From: Seison nebaliae
Lineage: Eukaryota; Rotifera; Pararotatoria; Seisonacea; Seisonidae
DNA: 64,000 bases
Reading direction: 5' to 3'
Assembly: GCA_023231475.1 (NCBI GenBank)
Contig: JALJEE010002316.1
Location: 1 to 64,000, forward strand
Shown here one piece after another: positions 45,919-57,089 of this stretch. The notes under the pieces were generated by a model. That model was not told the DNA's origin, searched no databases, and was given only the letters and a program-made list of their open reading frames with translations. The position numbers and the translations under genes are program-made. The first letter of the stretch is position 1, and each line of letters starts with the position of its first letter.

Positions 45919-46640
45919 ACGTAAGGATGAACGAATGTTATCAAATAATATGAAAGTAAATAAATAGAAATAGATATGGAAATAGATAATTAATAGTGTA
46001 ATGGATTTACGTCCACATACTAATATCCATCAACCATTGTCGACGTCGGTATATTATTAGTTAATATTTGGGTAAATGATGAGGGAAGAATCTTTTTAAT
46101 TTGATGCTAACCTATTCATTTTCTACTTTCAGAAATGATAATAAAAAAGGTCAAAATCATTGGAATAATGTTTATTCTTACTGATTATTGAAATGGAAAT
46201 ATTATTCTTCTAATACATGTATATATATGATAGATATATCTATCAAGTCATATATCGATTCATTCCTCCTCCAAACTTAATATTTCCGCACGGACCGTCC
46301 CTTATCTTCCTTTAGGATAAAACGTCCGCCAATATTTCTTTAAACGGTGTTAGAACACGTTCATTCTTCCCGTAGTTTCGACATGACAATTTTATTTCCA
46401 ATGTCTATTTCTGTGCATCATTTCTTTATCATTTGGATTGACAATAATTTAAATTATCATAAATATGAGTGAATTTTGATGGTTTCTGATGATTAATTTT
46501 AGGAACACTTTCTGACTAGAATGAAACCATAAGTATAAAGAGATTATTATCAGAAGGAAATGTTGATAATGCCCACGAGAGTGAAGAGTCTCACATTAGA
46601 ATATGTAAATGTATTTACAAATAAATTCCAATTCGAAAGT

Positions 46641-46660
46641 TACTAAAGTATACTTTAGTA
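46641..46660. repeat. Perfect 20-bp palindrome
   Basis: TACTAAAGTATACTTTAGTA equals its own reverse complement. It is followed by a second, imperfect dyad (CAGTTATAACTATAAGTG). It may be a cruciform-prone site or a dimeric binding site; function unknown. Confidence 0.6.
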
Positions 46661-47747
46661 TACAGTTATAACTATAAGTGTATCGATTGTTGGGAAGGAG
46701 AAGTGTATGGAAGTGCATATTCGGAATTCTTCCGTTTCTATTATTGAAATACGAGAATATGGCATTCCTCCTTTACGAACGAATCATAATCAATTCTTCC
46801 ATAGAGAGAACGTATCATGTAAATCATTCTCAAATGACGAATTGAAGTATTGATGAAAAAGTTTCATGGAAATTACTTAGTTTCACTCATCAATTCTTCA
46901 AGATGATCGACATGTGTAATAACAATTAGCATTAGAGTTCTCATATAAAACGATCATTCTTTCCCTAACCCGAAATTTCTACATACCAAACATTTCCTTC
47001 TTCATAATCGATAATTATTTGAGGCAGATCGAAATATTTCCTTACCATCTCCCAATTCATATTCTCCTTCATTGTTTAGCAATTGAATTATTTGATGAAA
47101 TGTTGTTAAATTAGACTTCGTAATAATATGGTAATCGGAGAGGAAAGTAGTTGAATTGACAATGAGAAATTTTGAAAAAAAACTCTACGATAGTAGAAGT
47201 TCTCTTGTATCCCAAATGAGAGTAAACAATTTCTTTCTCATTCAATTTCGTTTCCTATCGAACGTTCGTCTCCTTTCATATATTGATATGACTCACGAAT
47301 TGATATTACAAATAGACAGATCAATCATAAGACGTTATTGAAAGGTCTGCAATTCTCCTCTCATCCTTCCTTCATTTGTTCATTCATTTCTTTCTCATTT
47401 TAACCTGCTTGTTCGTCGATTGATTTGTTATCGATTCTTCCAAATTCTGTCTGACTCATTATTTATTTCAAATTCTTCCATTTCCATTGAGACATTGATG
47501 ATTTTTGACAAAAGTGATTCTTCTTATTTCTCAATCGAATCATCTCTAAAGGAAAAGAAGACGGTTAATATTATATGATGTTGTATTTACACATACAAAT
47601 CGAGATGTAACTAAATATTATCATTCTTACATAAGCTTAAATGATTCTACTTAAATGTGGCTTTGTTCTGTCTCTGTTGTTGAAGTGTATTCGACTGATG
47701 TTCCTGTGGGATGGTAATAAGAGAAGTCTCTTATGCCAAATGTTTTC

Positions 47748-49028
47748 TCATTTTTCACAACTTACAAACACTTCGATCTGATATTCTTCATTTTTCCATT
47801 TCCTCATTCCGCCACTATCAATACGTACGCACAACGGAATATATTGTGTTGAATAAAAAGAAAATTTTACCATTTCCCCAAATGGAATAAACAACTCGAT
47901 GGGATGTGGAGTCTTTGTCGTGCCTCCCATAATTACATGTTAGCTCAAATTTAGCACATTTAATTTCATCGCCAAATTTATGATCCAACCTGATAATTGT
48001 CATACGTACACCTACGGAATTTCATATTGGGAAGATGAGCAAAGTAAATTCTTATTACTTCTGCGAATTGAGAATAGATGAACATTAGTAAAATAACAAA
48101 TCCAATCGTTGGAAAATCTCTCCAATATTCTTATGCATTCTAAAAACGAACTTTCTAGAGTTTCGTTTCCATATTTTCAATCAATAATAACATTTTTCAC
48201 CATCTGACTAAAACATGTTAACATTTCATCTGACTGATTAACTCATCTCTAGTAATTCGAAGTAATTAAAACATGTTACTTCACACCTCCATAACAGAAA
48301 AAGACATTTGTAGTTATTGTCAAAGAACGATTACGTAATTCTCTATTCACATTAGATGAACGAACTCGAAATAATTCGAAAATTTCCTGTGTTTTCAAGC
48401 ATTCAGTTAATATCGCTGCTCTTTTTCTCCTGTCATTCTATTAACAACGAAAAATGCATACAATGTGCACAGACTGTGCATTTGCAAGAGAGATTAGGTT
48501 ATTGTGAATTTTCGTTATATATTTTCTGATAAGAATGTTTCTGAGGAATAATCAGAATGTGAAATATGGGACGTAATTGTTTTAATGATAATCTCATAGG
48601 AAATTATCATCAAATTATTCCTGAACTTAACCATTTTTTCAAGTATTGTCTGTTTCTCTAAAGGATTAATAGACGTTTCGGTGAACTGGAGAGGAGAAAT
48701 TTCCCATTATTCTTTCACACCTACTCTCCTGTAGACGAGTTCAGTGCATCGGAGGTACCGTTGAATTGATGAATGTTTTCACAAATTGAATTTATCGACA
48801 TCATGTACTGAATGAATGCTTTTTAATTTCTTTCAGTTTGAAGGGGAAGTCCTCATGTGTTTCGGTTTCATATATCGTTCGGTGTATTTCCAATTTATCT
48901 TCCTCTAAAACAACCAATATTATCTGAATGTCGATATGAGAACGGTAATGCACATCATATATTGTCTGCAGTAGTGCCATGTAAATGAAAGCTAAGATAA
49001 ATGGGTATATGTACATGGGAATTGCATC
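47748..49028 (-). CDS. Possible small secreted protein with two or more exons (uncertain)
   Basis: On the minus strand an ATG near 49016 starts a good signal-peptide-like sequence (MYIYPFILAFIYMALLQ), followed by TIYDVHYRSHIDIQ and an acidic/basic stretch to 48801. About 800 bp downstream, 48003-47748 holds overlapping frames with FGDEIKCAKFELTCN and, in another phase, GGTTKTPHPIELFIPFGEMV and MRKWKNEEYQIEVFV, which look protein-like. I could not find splice sites that join them cleanly. This may be a real small secreted gene with an unresolved exon structure, or chance. Confidence 0.25.
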
Positions 49029-49073
49029 TCCTCCAACATTGTATAGATCAGTCCTCGTTCGACTTATAACCAT

Positions 49074-49906
49074 TTACCTTTGGTGCAAATTGGTCTTCTA
49101 ATCATTCGGAAGTATTGAATTAGATGAATGAACATGCAACAATCAATAAGACCTCCCTTCCTCTACATCATTCGTCCGATGGACAATGAAACAACATTTT
49201 ATGAATTGCTTCGATATTCAATTATAATTCTCTTTCATTTCATAAGAGATTAATCTTCCTCAGTTATTGATCTGTAGGTATTGGTCCAATTTCAAACTTT
49301 TCTTTCGCTATTTCTTTACTTGAAAATTTCGACAAACACTGTTTCTTTTATGTCCTTCGGTCTCCTCAAAGAGATTCTACAACAAAATTATCCCATATTT
49401 ATCTGAAACACAAATATTTCGTTATTAAACAAAAGAAAGAAAGAAATCGTACTAGTCGAAATAGTTGGACGGAATGAAGACTATCCTTCCCAATTTATAA
49501 TTCTTTCTTTCTTTATCTTTCTATTAAAATAATTAAGTGTGTATCGGCCTTCTCTCCCACTTTTCACCCAATGATAAATGAGATTCGTGAGATCCGAAGA
49601 TAATTTCGTCTAAAATTTCAGATATTTAATTCGGATTTCCATTCTTCAAACTACGATATGGCATGATAACTTATCATGATTCTCTAAAATTATCGTGTTA
49701 ATGAAAATGTTAATTCTTTTCTTTTTCAATGTCCGTTGAATTTCCCATGATTAATTCCATTAATGGACATTTCATTCCAATTCATTTCTTTAATAGACTC
49801 CATATGATCAGTTCTTAATCGTTCCTAACATCGTACTCTTCAATATTCCATTTTGTTTATAAAGGAAAATATCTCTAAAATAAATATTGTGTAAGAAATC
49901 AAATAG
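49074..49906. other. Upstream region of the calcium-sensor gene
   Basis: AT-rich DNA expected to hold the promoter and 5' UTR of the gene at 49907. No specific element is recognised. Confidence 0.4.
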
Positions 49907-50642
49907 ATGGGAAATTCTGGTGGGAAACATCAGGACCATCGAATACTGACCGATGCTGAATTGGAATTTCTCGAAGAAACGACCAAATTAAATAAAAGTG
50001 ACATTTTGGAATGGCACCAAGGATTTCTAGTTGGCTCTTTTATTAAATTTATCAAATAAAATTTCCATTAAGTAGCTCGATTGTCCAAGTGGCATGTTAG
50101 ATAAAAAGACTTTCGTCAAAACTTATAAAAAATTATATCCATCTGGCAAACCGGAGAAGTTCTGTGATTATCTCTTTCGAGTATTCGACGCTGATTCCAG
50201 CGGGAAAATTGGTTACTTTTCTTTTTCTCTCGTTTTTCTTAGTTTATCTCAATATTCGAAATTTCGGTTAAAGATTTCGGAGAATTTCTTATTGCCGTAA
50301 GTTTGACAACTTCTGGTGATTTGCGACAACGACTTTCATGGTCGTTCGATATGTATGATATCGACGGAAACGGAAAGATCGACCATCGGGAAATGGAGAA
50401 ATTGATAGAAGTTTTCTTTCGATTTCGAAAGCTATTTTATTGATTATTTGCAGGCCATTTATGAGTTGTTAGGTGAACAACATAAGATAAAACAAAAAGG
50501 TGGAGTCCAACGTGTTGTTGATGAGATTTTCGGGATAATGGACACGAGTAAAGACGGTCTGTTATCGCGAGATGAATTCATCGATGGACTGATGAAAGAT
50601 CCACAACTCCGTAGTTTATTGGCACCAAATTCTCAAGGATAA
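49907..50642 (+). CDS. Neuronal calcium sensor (NCS/visinin-like) EF-hand protein
   Basis: A calcium-myristoyl switch protein of the frequenin/hippocalcin/neurocalcin group that signals at membranes, typically in neurons. Four exons (49907-50029, 50076-50211, 50274-50410, 50454-50642) give 194 aa, the usual family length. The N-terminal Met-Gly (MGNSGGKH) allows myristoylation. The inactive EF1 holds LDCPSGMLDKKTFVKTYK, with the family's CPSG. EF2 is DADSSGKIDFGE, EF3 is DIDGNGKIDHRE and EF4 is DTSKDGLLSRDE; all three have complete calcium-ligand patterns. Helices such as SDILEWHQGFLLDCPSG match the family well. The C-terminus (LRSLLAPNSQG) differs from vertebrate NCS-1, so which member it is remains open. 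Confidence 0.93.
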
Positions 50643-51392
50643 CTCATCTTTATATCAAAACTTTATATCGATACTATTTATTCTTCTTGTATTCTCTTTT
50701 AATAATTTCTTGAAACGACAACTCTTTTTTTTCACAATTTAGTTTTCATTAAACTTTTAAATGAAAACAATACTCCGTTTTTAATTCACCATTATTATGA
50801 CTAAAGTAAAATTTGAATGTAATGAACGTGTGAACAGTAGGTTAATCCTGTACTTCTTTTCTTCAGTATTTTGAAAATTTCACAGTTATGAAGAATATAG
50901 ATTCTTCGACTATTATGGGTCGACTTCGTTAAGCACAAAAATTTTTAAAACTTTTACTTAAGCTTAAACCCCTCGTGAATATTAATAATTAATTTTTTAA
51001 GATAGTAGTGTACTGAAAATATCATTTCCATTACTTATTAGAAATCTTACTTAATATGAATTAAGAACTAAATTCAGACAAATAAATGAAGAAAATTTAG
51101 AATATTATTTACATAATTGTTAGAGACATAAAATATAGAATGAATTATTCGAATTGTAACAAAATATCTGTTCTGTTTAAATTCTTGATAAAAATTTTAA
51201 TTGTAGATTGTATTCTAATGGAATAGATATTACAATATGAATAAGTTTAATCAAATTTCTTTCTGTTCACTAACAAAAATAATTTTCCTTTTCTTTTCCA
51301 TTTTGCCAAAATGAAAAGAAACATTTATATTAAGAAATTTAAGCTGTGAAACTTGTACGATAATTATTGAAAATTTTCCACATTATTTATAA
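50643..51392. other. Intergenic, nothing recognised
   Basis: AT-rich 0.75 kb between two plus-strand genes. No RNA gene or reliable frame. Confidence 0.45.
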
Positions 51393-52241
51393 ATGACTAC
51401 CGCTGCACGTCCAACTTTCGATCCAGCTCAAGGGGGTCGTGGAAAAGGAGAATCGGGTAAATTAGATCAATTATCCGAACAATATTCAGTGAAAGATCTT
51501 CCTGGTCACTTAACTCTCAAACGAAGAGGAGTTGGACAATCGAATGTCAATGAATTGAAAGGAAAAGATTTCGTCAGTGAATTAAATCGAAGAGAACGAG
51601 AAGTTAAAGGAATTTCAGATGTTCCCGCGATTGAAGAAAACGTATCGATAAAAAATCGACAATTATCATCACCATCGTCTTCATCTTGTTCGTCGGATAG
51701 CGAAGATGAGATAGATAAAGAATTTTATTCAAATATTAAATTAGATCCTAATGATGCCGATTTCATCAAACCATCTTTTCGAAGAAATGAATCATCTTCT
51801 TCATATAGTTCATCGGAAGAAGAGGATGAAATAACATCATCAAAACGAAATCATTCCAAACAGAAAAAGAATAAGAAAATGAAGAAATCGAAAGATTATT
51901 TAGATGAAAGTGACAGTGACGATGACGAACAAGAACGTGCAGAATTATTGGCCGAATTGGAAATGATAAAAAAAGAGAGAGCGTTAGAAGAAGCGAAGAA
52001 ACTAGAAAAATTGAAAGCAGAAGAAGAAATCAATAAACAGGAAGCGATGTTAAAAGGAAACATTCTCCTCAATTTCGACCAAGAGAATGATGGTCGAATT
52101 AAACGGAATTGGAATGACGACGTCGTTTTTAAGAATTGTGCGAAAAGTGAAGAAAAGAACAAGGAACGACAATATGAATTTGTTAACGATTCTCTCCGAT
52201 CTGATTTCCATCGAAATTTCATGCAAAAATATATCCGATAA
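51393..52241 (+). CDS. CWC15: Spliceosome-associated protein CWC15
   Basis: A component of the PRP19-associated (NTC-related) part of the spliceosome, nuclear and essential for pre-mRNA splicing in yeast and animals. The single-exon 282-aa protein begins MTTAARPTFDPAQGGRGKGE, nearly the family signature, followed by LDQLSEQYSVKDLPGH. The middle is Ser- and Asp/Glu-rich and disordered, then a coiled helix (RAELLAELEMIKKERALEEA). The C-terminus RNWNDDVVFKNCAK and FVNDSLRSDFHRNFMQKYIR is the conserved Cwf15 end. It is slightly longer than human CWC15 (229 aa) because of the acidic/serine middle. It is convergent with the glycosyltransferase gene, with 100 bp between stops. Confidence 0.97.
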   Translation: MTTAARPTFDPAQGGRGKGESGKLDQLSEQYSVKDLPGHLTLKRRGVGQSNVNELKGKDFVSELNRREREVKGISDVPAIEENVSIKNRQLSSPSSSSCSSDSEDEIDKEFYSNIKLDPNDADFIKPSFRRNESSSSYSSSEEEDEITSSKRNHSKQKKNKKMKKSKDYLDESDSDDDEQERAELLAELEMIKKERALEEAKKLEKLKAEEEINKQEAMLKGNILLNFDQENDGRIKRNWNDDVVFKNCAKSEEKNKERQYEFVNDSLRSDFHRNFMQKYIR

Positions 52242-52341
52242 TTATCCGTTTTTTTCCATTTTTCTCATAAAAAATTTTCAAATTAAATTTTCATTTTTAT
52301 TTTCTATTAAATTTCTCAATTCAATAAAATAACAAGAATTT

Positions 52342-54987
52342 TTAAGAAAATGTAATTTGTCCCAAATTTCCTACCGGATATTTCGATGGAATGATGGTTC
52401 TGTTAATACGTCGTTCTTCCAGACATTCAAAAGCCAGAACATCGATATTGAATTTGATTTTGTTGAAGAAGGCCGTTTTCACTCGGCTAATCCAATAGAG
52501 ATCCCGTATAGTGCCAATGCACACACCGTGCACAATTTTAGCACAAATGTCGCTATTCCATAAACTGAATGACGTTCTCATTTGATTTGTAGACGATGCT
52601 TTTAAAGAAGAATAATTATCTTTCTTCCAAACATTGAAATATTTTTTCTTCTCAAAGTTCATCGATTTGTTTCCTGCACAACGGTTTTTCGAATTGATAT
52701 ATAATCGATATCGATTGATAAACATGGAATGTAATTTTGATTCAACTTTCAAACATTCACATAAAAGAGATTGAAAGATAATTTCGTCAGAAATGAACAT
52801 GTGTGAGAGGAATTGGAAAAAACGTTGTGCAAATGGATTGTCGAAAATGAAATTAACAAACTCTCTTCTCAGTCCGACATACAACGATGATTTGGCTAAG
52901 GAAACAATAAATGTTTCATTCTTTTGAACATTAGTCGCAACATAAATGATATGATATCGAAAGAAGAAAAGTGAAATTTCTGGGAATTTTTCACGAATTT
53001 CTTTTCTTAATTTAAATTCATAAAATTCATTTGAAATCGCTAAAGAACAATTTGTGTAGATGACATTATCTTTAAATTTGGCATTCAAAGCCATTTCGTT
53101 CTCACCAAATAAACGATAGATTAAGAACTTCAACGTATCACGTCCACAATGACAATATAAAGAAATTTTTCCGTTGTTCTCATCATAAAACATTCTACTC
53201 ATTTCCATCATCGGAAGTAAATTAACTGTCTGGAATGTGCATGGAATGACATACTGCCATGATATCGTTCCACATGGAATCTGTTCGATATAATTCTTCA
53301 ATTGAGAAGTTAATGAAAATTTCTTCATTCCATTTAATCCATTCGAATATTTTCTCAATTCCTCAAAACAATTCAAATGAGCTTTCAACAAACTAAATTC
53401 TCCCCATTCCACATCTTCTCGTCGATCGATGACGATGATATTATGAAAATTTCGAGCGAATAATTTCGCCGTTAAATAAAACAACAATCGTTCCATCTTA
53501 TTATCGACATGAATACAATAGAGATGTTGAGGTTGATAGATTGAGAGGATGAATCTCTCTAATTGTTCAAATTCTTCATGAACTAAAATGGAAAAAGCTA
53601 AAGGTCGACATAATTGTTGTTCACTGACATAATAATAATTCATTTCACTTTCATAATTTAAATTCTTTCCTAAAACATTTAAATTTCTTTCATTTTTATT
53701 ATTAATATTTTTCCACCAATTATCGATTCCTTTCTCTTGTCGATATCGAGCGATGGTATTGGAAGTGAAATATTTATAATAATCTATCACATCTAATCCG
53801 GAGCTCAATTTTGGATTGATTTTAAATTCCGTTTGGATGATATCTTCATTCGTATTATTGTCATAGAAATAATTAGCACAATTCGAATGTTTCAATTGCC
53901 GGTCAACAATTAGCGAAATATTTGAGAGTTTCTTTTCTTCTTTCCTAATTATCAGATCTGGTAATAACAAAAAATTTCTCTTCTTTATCGATTTCTGTAG
54001 AATATTTATTTGAACGGAATTTCTCGTTTTAACCATCAAAACTAGATTAGGTAATTCTTGAGAGTTATCAATGAAATAACGGTTTGAAGTTGATCTAAGT
54101 GAATTTGGAGGAAATTGGTAAATAAAAGAAAAATATTTTTTTTCATACCATAAAACGGATGAAGACCGTTTCTTCAAATAATTGATGGATGTGAGAAAAC
54201 CTTTTATCGAGCAAATATAATTGTTGGAAATTTGATAGAATTCTCCTAAACAAAAATTCAAATTTTCACTCTGTCGGAACATGTGATTAATATGGAGGAA
54301 TTCAGTTAATCGAAAAAAATCGATATAAGTCGATTGTTCGATGCCAAGAACTATGGAGGAATCGCCAAATTTTTCTGATATTTCATTAATTTCATTTTTC
54401 AAATTTATTTTATTCGTTTCCATCCAAATTCCATGAGCTTTCAAGATTGATCGATGTGTCTGTATACGTAGGATATAAAGAGGCAGATAATATGTCAATC
54501 CAATTTGAATACCGGATCCATACCATCTGATGATAGAAGATAATAAATAAATCTTCTCAGGCAAATCGATCAATATAAGAACCAAAGTTAAGTTACTACT
54601 TAATTTATCAATTTTATCTCGAATTATATTATTCTCATTTTCACCAATTTCCACTGTAAAAGACTTGTCTTTAATCGAACTCGAATTAGATAATTGAGAT
54701 TGGAATGAATATATATCAGAAATATAAGTTTGAACTTCTTCATCGAAATCGTTGACGTTAATAACGAGAATTTCTTTGTTCGTAAAAGTATCAGACACAA
54801 ATAGATTGATTGGAGAAAAAGAGAATTCTTCTACCAATTTATTTTTTCTCTTATTTTCATTCGGATTCAACGATTCTCGAATTGTCTTCTTGATATCTCT
54901 TGTTCCATCCGATAAAATAAAAATTAACAATTGATATATGAGACAAACTGCAATAAAGAAGAGGATTCGACGGATGTAAAATTTCAT
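52342..54987 (-). CDS. GT14 (core-2/I-branching type) glycosyltransferase with long N-terminal extension
   Basis: A Golgi type II membrane enzyme of 881 aa in one exon. The N-terminal anchor is RRILFFIAVCLIYQLLIFIL. The catalytic part starts near residue 450: LAFSILVHEEFEQLERFILS, CIHVDNKMERLLFYL, VEWGEFSLLKAHLNCFEELR, WQYVIPCTFQTVNLL, then SSLYVGLRREFVNFIFDNP and FISDEIIFQSLLCE. It ends with VHGVCIGTIRDLYWI and ECLEERRINRT. These follow the order seen in core-2 beta-1,6-GlcNAc transferases (HVDxK, WGxxSL, SPDE). The usual Ser-Pro-Asp-Glu reads FISDE. About 430 residues lie between the anchor and the GT14 domain; typical core-2 enzymes are about 430 aa in total. I do not recognise that extension. 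Xylosyltransferase is a less likely alternative within GT14. Confidence 0.82.
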   Translation of the reverse strand: MKFYIRRILFFIAVCLIYQLLIFILSDGTRDIKKTIRESLNPNENKRKNKLVEEFSFSPINLFVSDTFTNKEILVINVNDFDEEVQTYISDIYSFQSQLSNSSSIKDKSFTVEIGENENNIIRDKIDKLSSNLTLVLILIDLPEKIYLLSSIIRWYGSGIQIGLTYYLPLYILRIQTHRSILKAHGIWMETNKINLKNEINEISEKFGDSSIVLGIEQSTYIDFFRLTEFLHINHMFRQSENLNFCLGEFYQISNNYICSIKGFLTSINYLKKRSSSVLWYEKKYFSFIYQFPPNSLRSTSNRYFIDNSQELPNLVLMVKTRNSVQINILQKSIKKRNFLLLPDLIIRKEEKKLSNISLIVDRQLKHSNCANYFYDNNTNEDIIQTEFKINPKLSSGLDVIDYYKYFTSNTIARYRQEKGIDNWWKNINNKNERNLNVLGKNLNYESEMNYYYVSEQQLCRPLAFSILVHEEFEQLERFILSIYQPQHLYCIHVDNKMERLLFYLTAKLFARNFHNIIVIDRREDVEWGEFSLLKAHLNCFEELRKYSNGLNGMKKFSLTSQLKNYIEQIPCGTISWQYVIPCTFQTVNLLPMMEMSRMFYDENNGKISLYCHCGRDTLKFLIYRLFGENEMALNAKFKDNVIYTNCSLAISNEFYEFKLRKEIREKFPEISLFFFRYHIIYVATNVQKNETFIVSLAKSSLYVGLRREFVNFIFDNPFAQRFFQFLSHMFISDEIIFQSLLCECLKVESKLHSMFINRYRLYINSKNRCAGNKSMNFEKKKYFNVWKKDNYSSLKASSTNQMRTSFSLWNSDICAKIVHGVCIGTIRDLYWISRVKTAFFNKIKFNIDVLAFECLEERRINRTIIPSKYPVGNLGQITFS

Positions 54988-55374
54988 TTGGTGAAAATCG
55001 TTTTGAGGTTAATGACGTCATGAGTAATATTATTAATTTATGGTGAAAAAATTAATTTCCATTTTTTCTCATTCAAATTGAATTATTATTTTTTTAATTT
55101 TTATTATCAGATAACTGATAAAATACCTGAAGTAACATATGTTACTGAAGTTAATTTCAGGATAACTCAATTTGAACTTTCGTAATTCGACATTAGAATA
55201 ATAGAAGGAAAATATTGAGTAAAAGAAGACGTTAATGGCTTCAAAATTTTTGCGTAATTAAAAAGTTCTTTATTAAAAACTGAAGAATAATTTATTAGTT
55301 AGATTTGAATTTTAAGCTAAAAAAAATTTTTTTTGGAAAAATTTTAGAATCGAAACGAATCTTTTTAAAGAAGA
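54988..55374. other. Divergent intergenic region
   Basis: A 387-bp AT-rich spacer between divergent glycosyltransferase and PSMD7 genes, so it probably contains both promoters. It includes an imperfect dyad (ACATATGTTACTGAAG region near 55136). No other feature. Confidence 0.45.
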
Positions 55375-56414
55375 ATGTCGAGTACGGAGAATAAGAAGGA
55401 AGATGATAAACAAGAGAAGGAAACTCCGAGGAAAGTAGTGATGAAATTCCCTTTCAAAAAAGTCGTAATTCATCCACTCGTATTATTGAGTGTGGTGGAT
55501 CATTATAATCGCGTTGCACAAGGCAATAAACATAAAAGAGTAGTTGGAATTTTGTTGGGTAGTATTCGAGGAAAGGCGTTGGATGTGGCGAATAGTTTTG
55601 CAGGTTTCTTTCATCTAATTTTCCCATTTCTTTTAAAATTGATCAAGTGCCTTTTGATGAGGAGGGGAAGAATGTATGGTTTTTAGATCATGAGTATTTG
55701 GAGAATATGTTCGCCATGTTCAAAAAAGTGAATTCGAGAGAGAGAATCGTGGGATGGTATCATACGGGACCTAAATTGAGATCGAATGATCTTCAAATTA
55801 ATGAATTATTATTACAATATGTGAAACATCCAGTTCTAGTGATTATCGATGCGAAACCGAAAGATGTGGGATTACCAACTGAATCTTATATCGCTGTTGA
55901 AGAGATCCATGATGATGGTACGATGATCAATAAAACATTCGAACATTTACCATCAGAAATTGGTGCAGAAGAAGCAGAAGAAGTGGGAGTAGAACATCTT
56001 CTGAGAGATATCCGAAATATTACCGCAGGAACATTGTCACAACAGATCACTCAACAAGTTTATGGTTTGAAAGGATTGGGAATGGCGTTGGTGGAGATAG
56101 TTGAATATTTGAAAAAAGTGAATGAAGGAAAATTACCGAAGAATAATCAAATTCTTTCGAAATTACAAGATATTCAAAATCTTCTTCCACCAGTTACGGC
56201 TCCGTTTGTTCAATCGTTAAAAACGACGACGAACGACCATTTTATGACGATCTATTTAGCGAGTATTGTTCGGACGGGTATTGCGTTGCACAATTTGTTA
56301 CTGAATAAATTGATGAACAAAGATGCGGAACAACAACAGAATCGGAAAATAGCAGCGCAACATTTGGCGAAAGCGGCGGCGGAAGCTCAAGCGACAGCGA
56401 ATCCAAAAAATTGA
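55375..56414 (+). CDS. PSMD7: 26S proteasome lid subunit Rpn8/PSMD7
   Basis: A non-catalytic MPN-domain subunit of the 19S regulatory particle that pairs with Rpn11. Exons 55375-55603 and 55648-56414 join in phase ([18 protein letters not shown]) and give 331 aa. Hallmarks are [64 protein letters not shown], and [16 protein letters not shown]. The metal-binding JAMM residues of active Rpn11 are absent (WYHTGPK instead of HSH), as in all Rpn8 proteins. The N-terminus has an extra charged stretch of about 25 residues before the conserved start. The C-terminal tail is Ala/Gln-rich instead of the Lys/Glu tail in vertebrates. Identity is secure. Confidence 0.97.
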
Positions 56415-57089
56415 AAAAGTAAATAAATTAGTTGGATGAAATAAATTATTTTTCTTTGTTATTTCCTTCAAATGATTTTCTGCTCCTAATCGATTATCGA
56501 TGATGAGAGAAGAAGGGAAAATGAGTATTAAATGAAAATGAAAATTTATTTGTTGAAAATGAGAGAATGTGGAAGAAGTGAAATGTGTGGAATGTTTGTA
56601 GTCGAATACAGACATGGATCTACATATATAGACGGATTTGATGTGTAGTGAACGAGTGCTGAAGGGTATCTCTAAAAATAAGTAAATAAGTTCGGAAGTG
56701 AAAGGAATTTCACCTTGAGCAACTTGAAATCAACAAATACCAATGTGTTCATCTATCTATTTAACTGAACTGAAATGCGTTAGCCAGATATCCGAGAAGA
56801 TTTTGATGATGATAATTTCAAACGAAGAAATCTACTTCTTACAATGTGTCCATGTGTGTGTATGAAGGGGAAAATAGTTTATATAATATGATAGAGGGAA
56901 GGAAAGATCTTTCTCCAGTTGATTCTCTATAATATTTCTGTTATTTCTAATAAATTCCTCTTTTCTATTCCCGTCAATTATATTGTGAGGATAATTTCTT
57001 TTCTTTCTTTTATCGTTCGCCAATTCGAAGAAGAAATCATAAACGATTAAATTAATAATATCTCCCAAAATTTATGGTAATCTTGGAGG
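56415..57089. other. Intergenic, nothing recognised
   Basis: AT-rich spacer between two plus-strand genes. Small minus-strand frames at 56298-56615 and 56832-57068 have no domain pattern and were rejected. Confidence 0.45.

Larger units (their letters stand above)
44523..47740. other. Gene-poor region
   Basis: About 3.2 kb without a recognisable gene. It contains a GT/AT-rich microsatellite and a 20-bp palindrome (separate entries). Short frames at 45163-45381 and 47156-47341 have no domain pattern. It could hold enhancers or untranslated exons of the downstream calcium-sensor gene. Confidence 0.45.

Noticed and set aside
49907-50642. Calcineurin B as the identity of the EF-hand gene
   Set aside because: CPSG in EF1, the WHQGFLLDCPSG helix, and inactive EF1 with three active hands fit the NCS family better.
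52357-52563. Plus-strand frame antisense to the glycosyltransferase 3' end
   Set aside because: It is the complement of conserved GT14 C-terminal sequence and has no independent support.
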